NCBI GenBank assembly: GCA_003996215.1
Contig: QJPP01001435.1
Coordinates: forward strand, 62,001 to 126,000
Origin: Jaltomata sinuosa
Lineage: Eukaryota > Streptophyta > Magnoliopsida > Solanales > Solanaceae
Length of the DNA: 64,000 bases
Reading direction: 5' to 3'
Shown: piece by piece, positions 35,121-48,057 of the stretch
How positions within the stretch are numbered: position 1 is the stretch's first letter
Layout of the letters: each line of letters opens with the position of its first letter
Position numbers and translations under genes: made by a program
The notes under the pieces: model-generated
The model's input: the letters and a program-made list of their open reading frames with translations, nothing else
What the model was told of the DNA's origin: nothing
The model's database searches: none

Positions 35121-38100
35121 TGTCACGACCTGATTTTTCAAGTCATAATGGCACCTATAACCCCCCAGTAGGTGAACCAATCCTCATAGCCTAGAACGGT
35201 TAGTAATGGGCTACTACCTAACCAAAACACATAATAGGCATAAATAAGCAAAAGTAGAACGTAAAGATAGATAGTGCGGAAGCAATAAAATTAATATATA
35301 TACATAAAGAAAACTACACCAACCACAAGACTTGGTATCGGCAGTACAAAAGCTTCTAATGGGATACAAGTGCCAGAAGTAACAAAATACAATATAAATC
35401 TGTCTCCAAAAATATAAGGAGTAACAGTAAAAAAGATGAGATGTAGACAAGCCCCGATCGGCAGGGGCTCACCCTAGTCTCGATGTCTAAAAGCTACACG
35501 AGTCTGCAATGTGATCAATGATGAAAGCTCAACTAATATTTGCCCAAAAAATACAGAAGTGTAGTATGAGCACCAAGACAACAGGTACTCAGTAGGTATC
35601 ATCGGCCGACAGAGTGCATATAAGATATTAAAAAGGGAATAAACAGAACACAAGAAAATAGTCATAGAAGCAAGAAAGAAGCACAAGGAACTAGCACAAG
35701 GAGCAATCACCCAAGAGTTACAAGAATACATGCTAACACAAACATATACATAACACAGAAACACATGTGTAAGAAAGAAGAATGCACCTGGAATTCTTGC
35801 AACAATAGTATATATAAAAGGAGAGAGTTTAGACAGACATGGTGGTATGCCAGTAACCTCAAGTAAAAGGAAGGAAGGAAGCAACTTCACATACTCAAGA
35901 AGGGATCAATATACTAAAGGAAGACATACAATGAATCCAACTTCAAAGATAATATAAACAGAGATCAACCTTGCAAATGTCAACCTAGGATGGAACCACT
36001 AAACCATAATAACCGAGAGACACTACACAAATCCTCATAAGGATGGGACCAGAAACTCACACTCTGCTCAGAAGGCCACACAAAAGTGCCTCAATAAGAT
36101 AAGACTCCCTAGCCCCATCAATAATCAAATCCCATAACCGGAGCCTCAATAGGCTAATAACCACTAAGCCATCAGAACCGTAAGCCATGAAAAGCTCTAA
36201 ATAAAGAAAGGAGGAAATATAATCTACCTACAGTCCCAACGGCCGCCTATACAACCGAGGAATGCAATCAAGTGAAAACAAACCCTCCGACCACCCATAC
36301 AACCAGACCGTACACTGAACACATAGCAAACAAGGGTGGAATCCAAGTAAAATATGCATGATGATGATATGATGGAACCAGTAATAGTAACCCTGTAGGC
36401 ACCTTTTCCTGGCACTTCGGTAGGAGGACCCATGGTGGGACGTGCCCACAATACCTCATCCTACACTGCATACCTCTCCTCCAGCGCACCCGGATCCTAG
36501 CCAGGACCTGGAACAAAGGGCCCATGGAGGTCCCATACCACATACAGTAACAGACATGAAATATCTAACATGTCATCCAAAAACAAGTCCAGGTTCAACC
36601 TAGTGGCTAAATCTTGAATATGCGTGCCCGGGATTGAACCGGGTCTAAAACAGCAGTATTAATATCAAAAGACCCTCTCAAAGGGTGCCCAAAGTATAAT
36701 CAAGTCTAAATCAATAATAAAAGTCTCAACAACTCTCTGAAAGGGTGCCTAGAGCGTATCCGAGTCTAAATCTATAAGAAAATCAGATGTAGTACTCCGC
36801 CCGACAGAGCCTAGTATCAATAGAAAATCAAGTGTGAAATCATCCAAAATCCCAAGTCATCATCAGGTTATACCAAAAAATGTCCCCCAGGGCTATGCAA
36901 GTTTAGGAAAAACCATCTATAATGGCTCGCAGCCAAAATCAAAGTAAAACATGCAGGGGAAAGCCTTTTTCATGGATGATAGCCCAGCGGCTCACAAATA
37001 GTTTCTATCAGCCCTGCACATGTCCAACAGCTACTCAACATACATAACTAGCCTAAATGGATATCTCTATGTCCGGGACTCGCGGACATTCCCAAATCAC
37101 CCACTGTCTATATTCCAAAGTTAATACAGGTCCACAAAGGACCACAAAGGTAATATACAATACTACGTGAATACTACAACCAACGTATGAAATAAATGGA
37201 TAGAAAAGGCAGACAAGGTCTAGGGTACCAACCTATAACAAACCACCCAAGGATACTAATTAATGCGGTTATAGCCTATATACGCATAGTCTAGGTAGGG
37301 AAAGCCATAACCTACCTATCGTTTGACGAGTAGCTGTGGTGACAACGTCGTCTAGGCTAGAACTACTCCGGGAAACTCCAAGTCATGGAATCACTATCAA
37401 AACAATAATCTACGCATCAATACAAAGCCAATGGTACCCATAATGCTAATATTTTAGCCGAGTCAAAATTTAGGTCACAAACGGGCCCGTGGGACCATTA
37501 AGCCAAAACTGGAAACAAAAACCACTCATGTGTTCCTTACTATCCCGAGAGCACATGCTAAAAAATTGAGCGGAAACGAACAATAATTGGGGCTCAAAAC
37601 AGCTCGCTTAAGATGAGGCTTAAAGATAGAATTTCAAGAATAAAATTAAAAATTAGGCAAGAATTACTTACCACAAAGATGAAATTTAAGCCAAGGCGGA
37701 CAATCCTTCACCCCCAGAAGCATGTACGATCTAGGAGCAGCCACTACACAAGAATTTCAAAGCTTGGAATGAGCATCAATGGTGGAATTTTATGGAAGGA
37801 ACAAGAGAATTTCAAGGAGGAAGAAGGCTTCACAAGAGACGAAGAAACACGAAAAATACACGAACAAATGATTCCCCAAGGTTTAGAATCGATTTGGAGA
37901 AATTTTGGGAGAGTATTTTCTGTTTTAGAGTGACAAAGTTGGAGAGAAGGTGCTGGAAAAATGAAAGGACCAAAAATATATAGCTGTTGGTCGATGGTCA
38001 ACGTTATCGTGCTAATAGAGCGCGATCGCGCTGAAGGAAACATCACAGACCAGCGCTATCGCGCTAAAGGAGAGCGATCGTGCTGAAGGCTACCCGAAGA

Positions 38101-38765
38101 AGAAAAACCAGCAACAACTAAAAACTTCTACGGGGAATTTTGGGCACAATCGGAACCCGATACTCAAAAACCATTAGTGCCATTAGAGTGGAAACGATGT
38201 TCATGACTCAATGGAATCAACAAAACTTCCATACGAGGTCATTTTGGAAGATTGTTGACCCAAGTCAACACTAGCTAATGCCAACCAAACACCCAAAATG
38301 AGCCTGGCTCATCCAAAACCCAAACCAATCAACTAACTAACACAAACTCGATATTCCAGAGCTAACGACGCTGACAGATCTTCCATCCGAGGTCGTCTTC
38401 TCCAAATGTTGACCAAAGTCAACCAAACAAGCTCAACTTGCCTGAAAACACAGAATGAGAGAGCATTCCAAGTTGAAAAGCTCTCGGATCCTGACCAAAG
38501 GTCCCTCTAGACCAAAGTCCATGCTCCGAAGCTAACAGAACTGTCAAAATTTGATTCCGAGTACGTTCACCAAGAATGTTGACTGAAGTCAATGATTTCC
38601 AATGTTAAAAGCTCAAAAATCAGGAATGGACAAAAAGACCAAACAAATGGCCCGGGCACCGAGCTACTGGTCCCAGCAAGCCATAAATGACTTGGGACTG
38701 CTACAGGCAAGCTCTAACGATACAAGAAAGGCGAACACGTGTAAATGACCGAAAAGGTCATTACA
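35121..38765 (-). repeat. A1 5' LTR (complete, 3645 bp)
   Basis: Plus-strand ends are TGTCACGACCTG and AAAAGGTCATTACA. TATATA is at 37977-37982 (minus) and the palindromic cassette at about 38000-38090. It is unusually long for an LTR and about as long as the internal region. Confidence 0.88.
38000..38090 (-). repeat. AGCGCGATCGCGCT palindrome cassette, A1 5' LTR (about 2 units)
   Basis: The contracted version of the 30484-30680 cassette, with some units mutated (for example GAGAGCGATCGTGCT). Confidence 0.8.
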
Positions 38766-38836
38766 TCCAAGAAACATGTTTGTTTTCTCTATTTTCCTAG
38801 AAAATAAGATTATGAGTTTTAGTTAAATATGGGCAC

Positions 38837-39762
38837 TGTAGAGACCACAAAATTAATTATTGAGGCTTCCTATTATGGAAATAATTCAAAATTTTTATTT
38901 GAATTATTCTTACTATAATAAATTACAAATCATTCCACTAAAATTTCGTAATTGCACTCCTCTATTTATATTTCAAAATTTTCCATTTAAAACTTATGTA
39001 ATTCTCCATGTTAAGATTACAAATACTAATCAATAAATTAAATTACTGACGAATTTAATTTAATGATTAATTTCCTTTAGAGCAATACTTAACTTATTTC
39101 ATATATTGGATTCATAAATCCACCGATCGGGTTTACACATGAAAACTTATTAGCCTCTCATAAAAGGCGTATCATCAATATCTATACCGAGACATGGATT
39201 CTATCAACTAACTTATTATTTCACTAATATATGTTATTATCATCCAATCTATCAGGCATATTAACCCATCTTAGGATCTCGCTTTTTAATAAATCAAAGC
39301 TATAATTAATATATACAACTCATAATAGTTATATCAAGATTGATATTATAATTACATTTAATAGTTTAGAGAATATATTTTTATCAGTCAGTCTAAAAGA
39401 TCTATCTCTACTCGGTCTTGTTCAATAGATACAAAATGCACTAGCACAAGAAGTTAGAACTATACCATTCTCGTAATCAAGATAAATTACTTTTAATCTC
39501 GTGCTACAATCATTCTGATGGTTTGTCCAAATTCCCATCTACGATTGTGAACTATAACTTTAACTTATAAGAACCGATGATTTAATCTTCTGTGCATAAG
39601 CTTAAACTCTATACACCAAATCATCTACTATATAAGTTGAGGACACATATATGACAAAATGATCTATTTAATGTTACCCTTTATTGAATTGAATAAATAA
39701 ATAAATAATCATTCAATAAATAATACTATATCAAAATGCATGGTTAATAGTATATCCTAACA
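38837..39762 (-). repeat. Copia-like LTR (solo or partial), minus orientation
   Basis: On the minus strand it runs from TGTTAGGATATAC to TGGTCTCTACA, is AT-rich and has TATAAATAGAGG (38963-38970) in its last fifth, the normal layout of a Ty1/copia LTR. No internal region, PBS or PPT adjoins it. The flanking 5-mers (GGAAA and GTGCC in minus sense) do not match, so the ends or the solo-LTR reading are unproven. Confidence 0.55.
38963..38970 (-). promoter_or_regulatory. TATA box of the copia-like LTR
   Basis: The minus strand reads TATAAATA followed by GAGG, a strong plant TATA context. Confidence 0.6.
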
Positions 39763-40904
39763 TTTCCAACCTACACATATGCACATACACATTATATAAC
39801 ACACCCACACACAGATATCACAGACAATTAGAAAGAGACGGAGGGAATAGAAATAGAAACATACGCACAAGGCAAAAAAGATAGAGAAAAATAGAGCAAC
39901 ACGCAAAAAAAAGCAGAAACACAAAGCAAAAAAAAGAGAGAAAATATATACAACTAAATAGTGTTTCTTTTTAAAAGCTCATGGATTGGAGTTGGAATTT
40001 TGGTCCCTGTTTTAAATTTTTGGTGACTCGCTCTTACTTCTACATTCAGTTTAGTTTGTCCCACAGGTTCTTATTCAATTCCTTTCTATTTATTTTTCAG
40101 TAATTTTATTGTGAGTCAAAGCATGAACAAAGTTATGTAAATGTTTTCATGCATTATTTAGTATGTAAAGTTGATTACTTATGCAAAATTTTATCATGAG
40201 TTGTATTTTAATTATCCGAGCTGTAATGACCCATTCGGTCATTTATTCATGTTCGCCTTTTTTGTACCTTTAGAGATTGCCTATAGTGGCCCCAAGTCAT
40301 TTATGGCTTGTTGGGACCTGTAGTTCGGTGCCTGGGCCATTTGCTTGGTATTTTTGGTTGTTTCTTATTTTAGAGCTTTAGGCTTTTGAAATCATTGACT
40401 TCAGTCAACATTCATGGTGAACGTTCTTGAAATTAAATTCTGATAGTTCCATTAGCTCTGGAGTGTGGACTTTGGTCTAGTTGGACCTTTGGTCAGGATC
40501 CGAGAGCTTTTATGCTTGGAATTCTCTCTCATTCTGTGTTTTCAGGCTAGTTGGGCTAGTTTAGTTGACTTTGGTCAATCTTCGAAGAAGACGGCCTCAG
40601 ATGGAAATTTTATCAGCACTGTTAGCTCTGGAATGCCGAGTTTGTGTTAGGTAGTTGGTTTGTTTGGGTCTCGGGTGATCTAGGCTCATTTCGAATATTT
40701 GGTTGGCGTTAGCTAGTGTTGACTTGGGTCAACATTCTTCCGAAATGACCTCATATGGAAGTTTCATCGATACCGTTGAGTCTGAAATATCGTTTTCACT
40801 CTACTAACATATTTTGTTCTTGAGTATCGGGTTCCGATTGTGCCTGAAATGCGCCGTAGAAGTTTTTAGCACTGCTGGTTTTCTGTTGCTGGTATGGCTA
40901 AAAT

Positions 40905-41110
40905 ATGTACATCGCGATCTCAAATGGTTCTTTGCGATAGAAATGAAGAAATTCTTTGGTCATCGCGATATCGAAGGATTTTATCACGATAGCGATGAAG
41001 GCCCTGCTTCTTTGTTCATCGCGATCTCAAAGGCTAACCCTCGTGATTACGATGAGTTGGCCAGTTTGTTCATCGCGATCTCGAAGGTTTTTCTTCGCGA
41101 TAGCGATGAA
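40905..41110 (+). repeat. CATCGCGATCTCGAAGG cassette, A2 5' LTR
   Basis: Alternating CATCGCGATCTCGAAGG and CGCGATAGCGATGA half-units, about four pairs, lie just upstream of the TATA box. Frames read through this repeat (Arg/Ala/Ile-rich) are artefacts. Confidence 0.82.
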
Positions 41111-41124
41111 CAAATCCATGTATG

Positions 41125-41132
41125 TATATATA
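41125..41132 (+). promoter_or_regulatory. TATA box of the A2 5' LTR
   Basis: TATATATA lies 15 bp after the palindromic cassette; the same motif is at 49012-49019 in the 3' LTR. Confidence 0.6.
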
Positions 41133-42189
41133 CCTTTTGCTTCATTTTCTTCACCAAAAATACGCATTTCTCCATTCTTTCTAAGGCTCCAAGCTCCATT
41201 ATCACTATGATATCATATCTTAGCGTTGGAGCAATTAATTTCTCGTCCGTGGTTGATTCGTCATCGCAAATTGTAAGTATTCCATACTTTAATCCCTTAA
41301 TTTCTTCATTTGATTCCCTCTTTGATTTCATAAATGGTGGGCTGATTTGAAGCCCCAATTGTGGTCTCTTTTTGCTCAATTATTGAGCATGCGCTTCTGG
41401 GATGGTAAGGAACACTTTGGTGTTTTTTGTTTTTGGTTTTGGGTTACAGGGCCCACGAGCCTGTTTGCGACCTGAATTTTGACATGGTTATATTTATAGC
41501 ATTATGGGTGTCGTTAGCTTCATATTAATGTGTAGATTATTATGTTGATAGTAGTTTTGCGATTTAGAGCTTCCCACAGTAATTCGAGCTTGGACGATGC
41601 CGTCCCCGCAGCTAGTCATCGGACGACAGGTAGGTTATGGATTTCCTACCTAGACTCTGCATATATAGGCTATAACCGCATTAATTAGTATCCTTGGGTG
41701 GGTTGTATAAGGTTGGTACCCTAGACGTTGCCCATTTTTTCTGTCCATTTATTTCATACGTTGATTGTAGAATTCGTGTAGTATTGTATATTACCCTTGT
41801 GGTCCTGTGTGGCCTTGTATTGACTCTAGAACATAGATGGTGGGTTATTTGGGAATTTCCACGAGTCCCGGACATAGAGATATTATTCTACGCTGGTTAT
41901 GATTGTTGTAGAGCTGTTGAGCCTGTACATGGATGATAGGAATGTTTGTGAGCCATTTTGGGCTACTCTATTGTTTGCGAGCATATCATTCATGAAAAAG
42001 GTTTTCCCTGCATGTTTTACTACTAATTTGGCTTTCGGCCTTCTATAATTGATTTTCTAAACTTTGCATGGCCCCGAGGGCCCATTTTCGGTATTACGAC
42101 TTTAAAATGGTTTTGAAACTGGCTTTTACGAAACCTCTCGGAGTAGTGGGGATATTATGATGATTTGATTACTGGTCTTCATTCTAATA

Positions 42190-42430
42190 CTAGGCTCGGC
42201 TGGGCCGTAGCACTCGATATTGCTTTCTACTGGTTTAGACCCGGATACGAGCCGAGCACCCTGTTTAGGGATTATGATACTTGATTTCTGTTTTAGACCA
42301 GGATACGCTCTGGGCACCCTCGATGAGGGTTATTGAGACATGACTACTTCTTTAGACGCGAATACGCTCCAGGCACCCTTGATGGGGGTTATTGAAATTA
42401 CTACTACTGATTTAGGCTCGGATCGAATTC
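42190..42430 (+). repeat. 59-bp tandem repeat in the A2 5' LTR
   Basis: TTTAGAC or TTTAGGC occurs at 42234, 42292, 42351 and 42411, each followed by a GGGCACCCT...GAGGG hairpin-like block. Equivalent blocks lie at about 50095-50290, and in reverse near 36625-36790 and 29095-29260. Confidence 0.8.
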
Positions 42431-43964
42431 GAGCATGTACTACAAGATTCTGATTATTGAGATATATTGAGTTTCGTGTTAGTATGTGGTCTACAAGTAG
42501 ACCTCCATGGACCCTACCATTCCGGAGCAAGTGCTACAGGCCGACGGTGACCAAAGGGAGGGGATGTACGGCGTAGGAGAGGTACTTGAGAAATGTCCTT
42601 CTATGGATCCCACCTTTATTGGACCTTTGGGGCACCAGAGGGGGTAACATATAGCACTACTATCACACTTTGTTACAGATTCATCATATCACATCATCAT
42701 GCATATTTCACATAGATTCCACCCCTATTTGTTATGTGTTCAGTGTACGCTCCGGTTGTACGAGCGACCGGAGGATTTGTTTTCACTTGATTGTGTTCCT
42801 CAATTGTATGGGCGGCCGTTGCATTTGTAGGTAGATCATATTACTCATGTGATTTCATAGAGCTAGTTATAGTCCTTGGTCCTTGTGAATTGGTAAGTTT
42901 TAACCTGTTGAGGCTCCGAGTTTTGGGCTTGACTATTAAGGGGCAAGTGAGTCCTATATCGTTGAGGCTCCATTATGTGTCCTCTAGAGCAGTTGTGATT
43001 TATCGTACGTTGTTCCTTATCTTGATTCTGAGTAGAAACTCTTGGTTCTGTGGTTTAGTTATTCCATTCTAGGTTGTAAATTATGAGAATGATCCCGATT
43101 TATGCTTATCTGGAGAGTTAGTGTTTCAAGTATATTTTCGTTATTTTATGGCTTCTAGTTGAATATGTTGGATTGCTTTCCTTCTTTCCCTTCTTACTTG
43201 AGGTTACCGGTTTACCGCCATGTTCCTGATTCTCTCTCTCTTTATTTATACTATTATTGCAAGGATCCCAGGTGCGTCCTTCTTTCTTACACCTGTGTTT
43301 CTGTGTTATGTATATCTTATGTGCTAGAATTGTATTCTTTCTTACACCTGTGCTTATAACCTGTGTTTCTGAGGTTACCGGTTTACCGCCATGTATGCTT
43401 TCTCTATAGCTTTGGTGACTACTTTCTTGCTATCTGCTACTTACTATTTTTATATCTTAGATGCGCTCAGTCGGCCAATGATGCCTACTGAGTACCCATT
43501 GTCTTGGTGCTCATACTACACTTCTGCATCTTTATGGTGCAGATATTAGTTAAGCTTTCGCGGTTGGTTCGCATTGGAGACTCGTGCAACTTTTGGACAT
43601 TTGAGACTAGAGTGACCGTCTGGCGGTCAGGGCTTGACCATATCTCATCTTTTGTACTGTTACTCTTTGTATATTCGGAGACAGTGGTACTTATATTTTT
43701 GTTACTTCTAGCACTTGTATTCTATTCAGAAGCTTCTGTACTGTCGATACCAAGTCTTGCGATTGGTGTAGTTTCATTTTGTATACATTCGGGTTATTGC
43801 TTTTGCTTTGTCTATCTTTATATCTTTCTTTCACTTATTTCTATTTACTATGCATATCAATTAGGTAGTAGCCTATTACTAATTATTCCGGGCTACGGGA
43901 ATTAGTTCGCCTACTGGAGGGTTATAGGTGCCATCATGACCTGAGAAATTGGGTCGTGACAGCT

Positions 43965-43977
43965 TAGTATCAGAGCT
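43965..43977 (+). other. Primer-binding site of A2, tRNA-Met type
   Basis: TAGTATCAGAGCT lies 3 bp after the LTR end; it has one mismatch (G to A) from the canonical TGGTATCAGAGC. Confidence 0.8.
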
Positions 43978-44168
43978 CTAGGTTCATCGGTGTCATGGTA
44001 CAGAAGAAAGTGCTTTTCTAGAGTATCGTGGATCGGTACGATGACATCAGTATCCTATCTGGGGGAGGCTACAGGGCATTGTTAGGAAAAGTTTCATCTT
44101 CTTGGCTCCTTATCGTGCGTTCCTGGCTGTATTGACTTCTAAACTTCAGTTATTTATTTCCTTCTCAG

Positions 44169-45349
44169 ATGCCTAAGATGAGTTTGACAATGGGTGATAT
44201 CGAGGCTTCTGTGGCTGTTGATTCAGTGCTTTCATCAGTGCCAGGACTTTAGAGTGAGAGTTTACCACATCAGATACGGGGTATGGGACCAGCCCAGCCT
44301 CCGATTAGATTCATAGCTACCCCAGTTCTTCAGGACACTGTAGATAGGACTCTGAGTTCTACGGTGGGTGTTTCAGTACCCGGTTCTTTAGGTGTTGCCT
44401 CAGTTAGGGTTGAGCTTCCAGTTCTCTAGCTGGGTTGTATATCGGTGTTGGATTATGAGGTGAGATTTCACAAGATGGTTAGGCGTACTGCTAGGACTGT
44501 ACCATCAGAGTTTGATAGGGTTAAGAGCTTTGTTGGAGGTTTGATTTCACCACTTTGTTTGACGACCGAACATTTGGTTACAGTTTGGACTACCTTCCTT
44601 TAGGTAGTGGATCATGCTTGGGATATTGAGGGTTTATGTTGTGAGGCTTATGGAGGTAGTGCTAATAAACATTGTCATATAGTGGATTCTCCACCAGAGA
44701 TAGGTTCCATTGCTTCTTATCTACTAGGCCAATTTTAGTTGCTCCGCAGGTTTTAGAGGGTGGTGGTACAGGACATGTTGAGCTTAGCAGACATGGTATG
44801 GGTCAGATCCCTTGAGGTTAACTTTCGGGTTGTGTAGTCCATGATGGACGGTCAGGTTCAGTAAGATCTCTTTGCCCGTATGTACCCAGTGGGAGTTGTT
44901 TTCAGTGCGGTATTTGTGGGCACTTTGCTAGGGATTGTCCCATGATCCCACCTTCTATTCAGCTGGGTTAGCAGAGGTTATCTCCCAGGGCTTCAGTATC
45001 ACCGGTTAGAGGTAGAGTACAGGGTAGTAGGGGTGGTCCCCAAGTGGTTCGATGTGGCATCCAGGCTAGTGGTTCTGGTAAGGTTTATTATCGGTGTGGT
45101 AAATGTGGGAACTTTGCTAGAAATTACCCCATGATTGTGTATCCCGGTCAGCCTGGTTGTTATGATTGTGGAGATATTGGTCACCTTTATAGAGCTTTTC
45201 CCCAGCGAGGGATGGTTGAGCCTTCAGCTTCGACTACTCAGTACAGTGTTAGGCACCGTCAGTCCAATGCCCCTCTTAGTGGGCCCGAGGCAGAGGTTCC
45301 TGATATTGTTCCTCTAGGCAAGGCCTTTGTTACCTTTGGCTTATGCTAG
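44169..45349 (+). pseudogene. Shortened gag of A2 with three zinc knuckles
   Basis: ATG at 44169 (MPKMSL...) matches the A1 gag start. A gag C-terminal segment follows (about 44450-44600, YEVRFHKMVRRTA), with the N-terminal capsid half absent. Then come three CCHC-type knuckles: 44897-44938, intact (CFQCGICGHFARDC); 45086-45127, with the first C, the H and the last C replaced; and 45158-45199, with the last C replaced by F. Stops lie in the leader and centre; the last open stretch is 45044-45349. The gag could at most bind RNA through knuckle 1. Confidence 0.8.
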
Positions 45350-48057
45350 TCATATTCGCGTGGCGATTCTTTCCCTTCTCTTATTTATTAGTTTATATGC
45401 CTACCAGCTACTTCTTTAGTTGTTTGACTACCTGAGTGTAGTGTTTATGCATTGTTTTCTTGGTAGTTTATTCCTTAGTAGTGGATGGGGTGAGTTATCC
45501 TTGATAGGTGTTTACTCGGAGTTGTAGCTCGGGGGTAGTTCTTGTTAGTCTGTTTTTGGTTGGATTTGTTTCATGTTTCATGTGGCTCTGGACTGGTGAT
45601 GAGTCTTTTGTTTTGAGCTGTCCTAGATGGTTGATTGCCTAGGCTGTTATCTAGCATGGCTAGAGGTTCTTGTTTTGGATTGGTGTTATCGATAGTTGTT
45701 CCAGAGTTTGAGCTCTCATTTTGAGTTGAGTGGTGTTGGTTATGCTAGTGAGCATAAATTGGTTTTGTTTTTTCAGGTGATTAGAGTTGGCCCTCCTTAT
45801 TTGGTTGGCTTTGGAGGTTGTCAGGTATGTGGGTTGTTCCCATAGTCTTCCTCAGTTTCTTGTCCGATTGGGTTGTCTTATCTTTTTCCCCGGTTCCAGT
45901 TGGAATGAATTTTGATCATAGACCTCTGGTTGAGCTTCTAAATTAGTATTGTGATTGAGTTTGGCTTTGGCATTTTTGACTAAGTGTTGACCGTAGCCTC
46001 GTGGTTGAGTTGTATTCATAGCATATTGGGTGAATCGGGCATCCGACCCATTCTTCTCCTGCCTTGTTAAGTTTTGACAATGTAAGTATGGGAGCTAAGG
46101 AAATGGCTCCAGATTTGATGTGAGAAGGAGTTGTAGGGTTCAATATATGCTAAGAAAGGGATTTTTTTAGTTGAAGAAGAAGGGAGATGACTCTTTGTTC
46201 GTGCTTGTGTATTTTAGTAGTTGACTGAGGTGACGACGGAGGTTTGCTTTGGGTTGTGTGTTGGTGATTTGATTCGGCCATTTACAGATTGTAGTGGTTT
46301 TTCCTTCAATTGGTTTGGGATTTTAGTAGCAGCTGCGATTTTAGCAACTTGCATATTCAAGCCTATTTGGCTTCGATTCCTAAGGGTTCATTGGCAGCAT
46401 TGGGTTTGACAGAGGCTTTGGTTGGCAATTTTAAAGTTGGGTTTCTGTATCATAGACTAGCAAACTACTCCGGATGGTTCGTGGTTGGTTCTTTTTAGTT
46501 GCAGCTTCTTGGGTTGGAAGGCATTGAGTTCGGACGACTTGGTTTCCCTATTTAAGTTGAGGAGTGACAGTTGGCCTTGGACACTTAATCCTTGGCTAAC
46601 CTTTGAGTTAGGCTGGACATTCAAGACTCAATGATGTAAGTTTGAGATTCAGCAGTGGTGTATTATATATGTGATCAAGTTGTGCGGGTTGAGGCTAGCG
46701 AGGCTATTTTAAGTTCTAATGGTACTTTGAGATTGATCGTTGTCTTTATTACCGAGAGTTTTAAATGCTTGTTTAGTTGGGTCTTCAAGGGTTGTCTTTT
46801 ATATGAGGTTCCAGTATTAGTTAGACTCGGCCAGTATGGACTAGAAGTTTGGTATGATATATGCTTCAAAATGGTTGGTTGTGTGACGATGTAGTAGAGC
46901 GGTTGATTCGAGCCAAAGAGGTGAGTTGAAGGTACATGCAACGATTTATATAGCTAGATGGCAACCTTGAACCCCAGAAACCTGTTCCTTTACCTACAGG
47001 GTGTTTTGACTTGATATTCATGGTATGGTAGACTCCTTCCCGAGTTGAGATTTGTAAAGAAATTTCAAATCCGAATGGTGTTCATGTATTCAGAATAAAA
47101 GCAGTACTTCTTAGAGTTGGGGGATTTGTGATGGTTACGAGCTTTGTGGTAGGCTTACCACAGTCCTTGCAGAGGCTTGGTTTTGGTTTGGGTCTGTTGG
47201 GCAGGTTACCCTGGTTCATTCACTTCCAGTTGACTTAGACTCGGCACGGTGCAGCAGTTGGGTTCATTCTATAGTTTGGAATTTTCTCCGTCAACACAGA
47301 GTGTTCATTCATGCACTTCCTAACCATGGTGTGCAAAGTTTAGTTGGGTTCAGATGGGTTATTCAGCTGGGTTTAGTTATCGAGTCTGATGTAAACAAAA
47401 GTGTTCATTCATTGGTTGATGGTCAGTCGGGACATGTAACTCCAATTTGTGACTATATGCTTCAGATTGTTATCTTGGATGGCAAAGGTTAGTAGGCTAT
47501 AGCTTGGTTTGGAGTGGGTTTGAGTAAAAAGGGTGAATTCATCCGTGGTAGAGTATAAGCAGGAACTATGGATCTCCAGTGTGTTAGTTGATGTTTCTAG
47601 AGTGGCTCGAGTGTTTGACTTATATGAAGTTTCATAATTATGGTACAAAAGGATTTGGTTCAGATTAAAGAATGTTGCAGATCAGCGGGTTCATGAGCTA
47701 GAGTTTTAGTTATTTGCTTTTTCTGGCAAACTTGGTTGTGATTTCAAAGGTTTGAGTTCTGTGTGTTGATCGCCTTGCATATCTGGTTTCGATGTTGTGT
47801 TGGTGCTTTCCGATTGAGATTCTCGAGGTTCAATTTGGGTTGGCAGATCTTTGGAGTTTTGGAGTTTGAGGTTAGAATCTAGCTTGGCTAGTAAGAAGTT
47901 TAGGCTTGGTTCTTTTCTGTTGGTTTCCGTCCAGTCGTGGAGGCTACCTGGGTTGTCTGAGAGAGTAGTGCAGTTTGTATATCCACTATTCTGTTAATAT
48001 CTAGTCTTTCCTTCTTTTCTGACTTTCGGGGACAAAAGTCTTTTTAGTAGTGGATGA
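45350..48057 (+). other. Non-coding internal region of A2
   Basis: No recognisable domain on either strand; homologous to 31353-33880 of A1. It ends with the PPT-like AGTAGTGGATGA directly before the 3' LTR. Confidence 0.7.

Larger units (their letters stand above)
27929..38765 (-). mobile_element. A1: gag-only non-autonomous LTR retrotransposon (minus copy)
   Basis: In plus coordinates: 3' LTR (27929-31352, its terminal 345 bp or so missing), internal region 31353-35120 (3.77 kb), 5' LTR 35121-38765. The PBS sits against the 5' LTR and the PPT against the 3' LTR, so the structure is clear. The internal region has a shortened gag and zinc knuckles but no protease, RT, RNase H or integrase; over 2.5 kb is non-coding. 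The same structure recurs in A2 on the other strand, so absence of pol is a family trait and not an accident of one copy. Confidence 0.85.
38766..40221. other. Spacer between the head-to-head A elements
   Basis: 1.46 kb containing a copia-like LTR (38837-39762). Outside it I see 71 bp of unassigned sequence on the left and 459 bp on the right. The right piece has an AC-rich then purine-rich tract (about 39780-39950, AGAAAAA and GCAAAAAA runs) and an AT-rich remainder. No coding frame is supported. Confidence 0.6.
40222..43961 (+). repeat. A2 5' LTR (complete, 3740 bp)
   Basis: It runs from TGTAATGACCC to GGGTCGTGACA. It contains the palindromic cassette (40905-41110), TATATATA at 41125-41132, and a 59-bp tandem repeat (about 42190-42430). 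Confidence 0.9.

Noticed and set aside
27996..35890. Matching hydrophobic frames of 120 and 138 codons in the two A1 LTRs (27996-28358 and 35474-35890, minus)
   Set aside because: Similarity follows from the two LTRs being copies. The corresponding part of A2 (43159-43905) is split into different frames, so there is no sign of coding constraint.
38837..39762. Proven solo copia LTR
   Set aside because: Kept only as a copia-like LTR: the flanking 5-mers do not match, so insertion ends cannot be proven from this window.
40814..41379. Long open frames of up to 178 codons over the A2 5' LTR (and up to 196 codons at 48542-49266, both strands)
   Set aside because: They read through the CATCGCGATCTCGAAGG cassette and open in several frames at once; the Arg/Ile/Ala-rich products are repeat artefacts inside the LTR promoter region.
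46655..46894. 79-codon frame in the A2 interior as a possible extra gene of the family
   Set aside because: The homologous stretch of A1 (about 32210-32430, minus) has in-frame stops and mostly amino-acid-changing differences, as in neutral decay.
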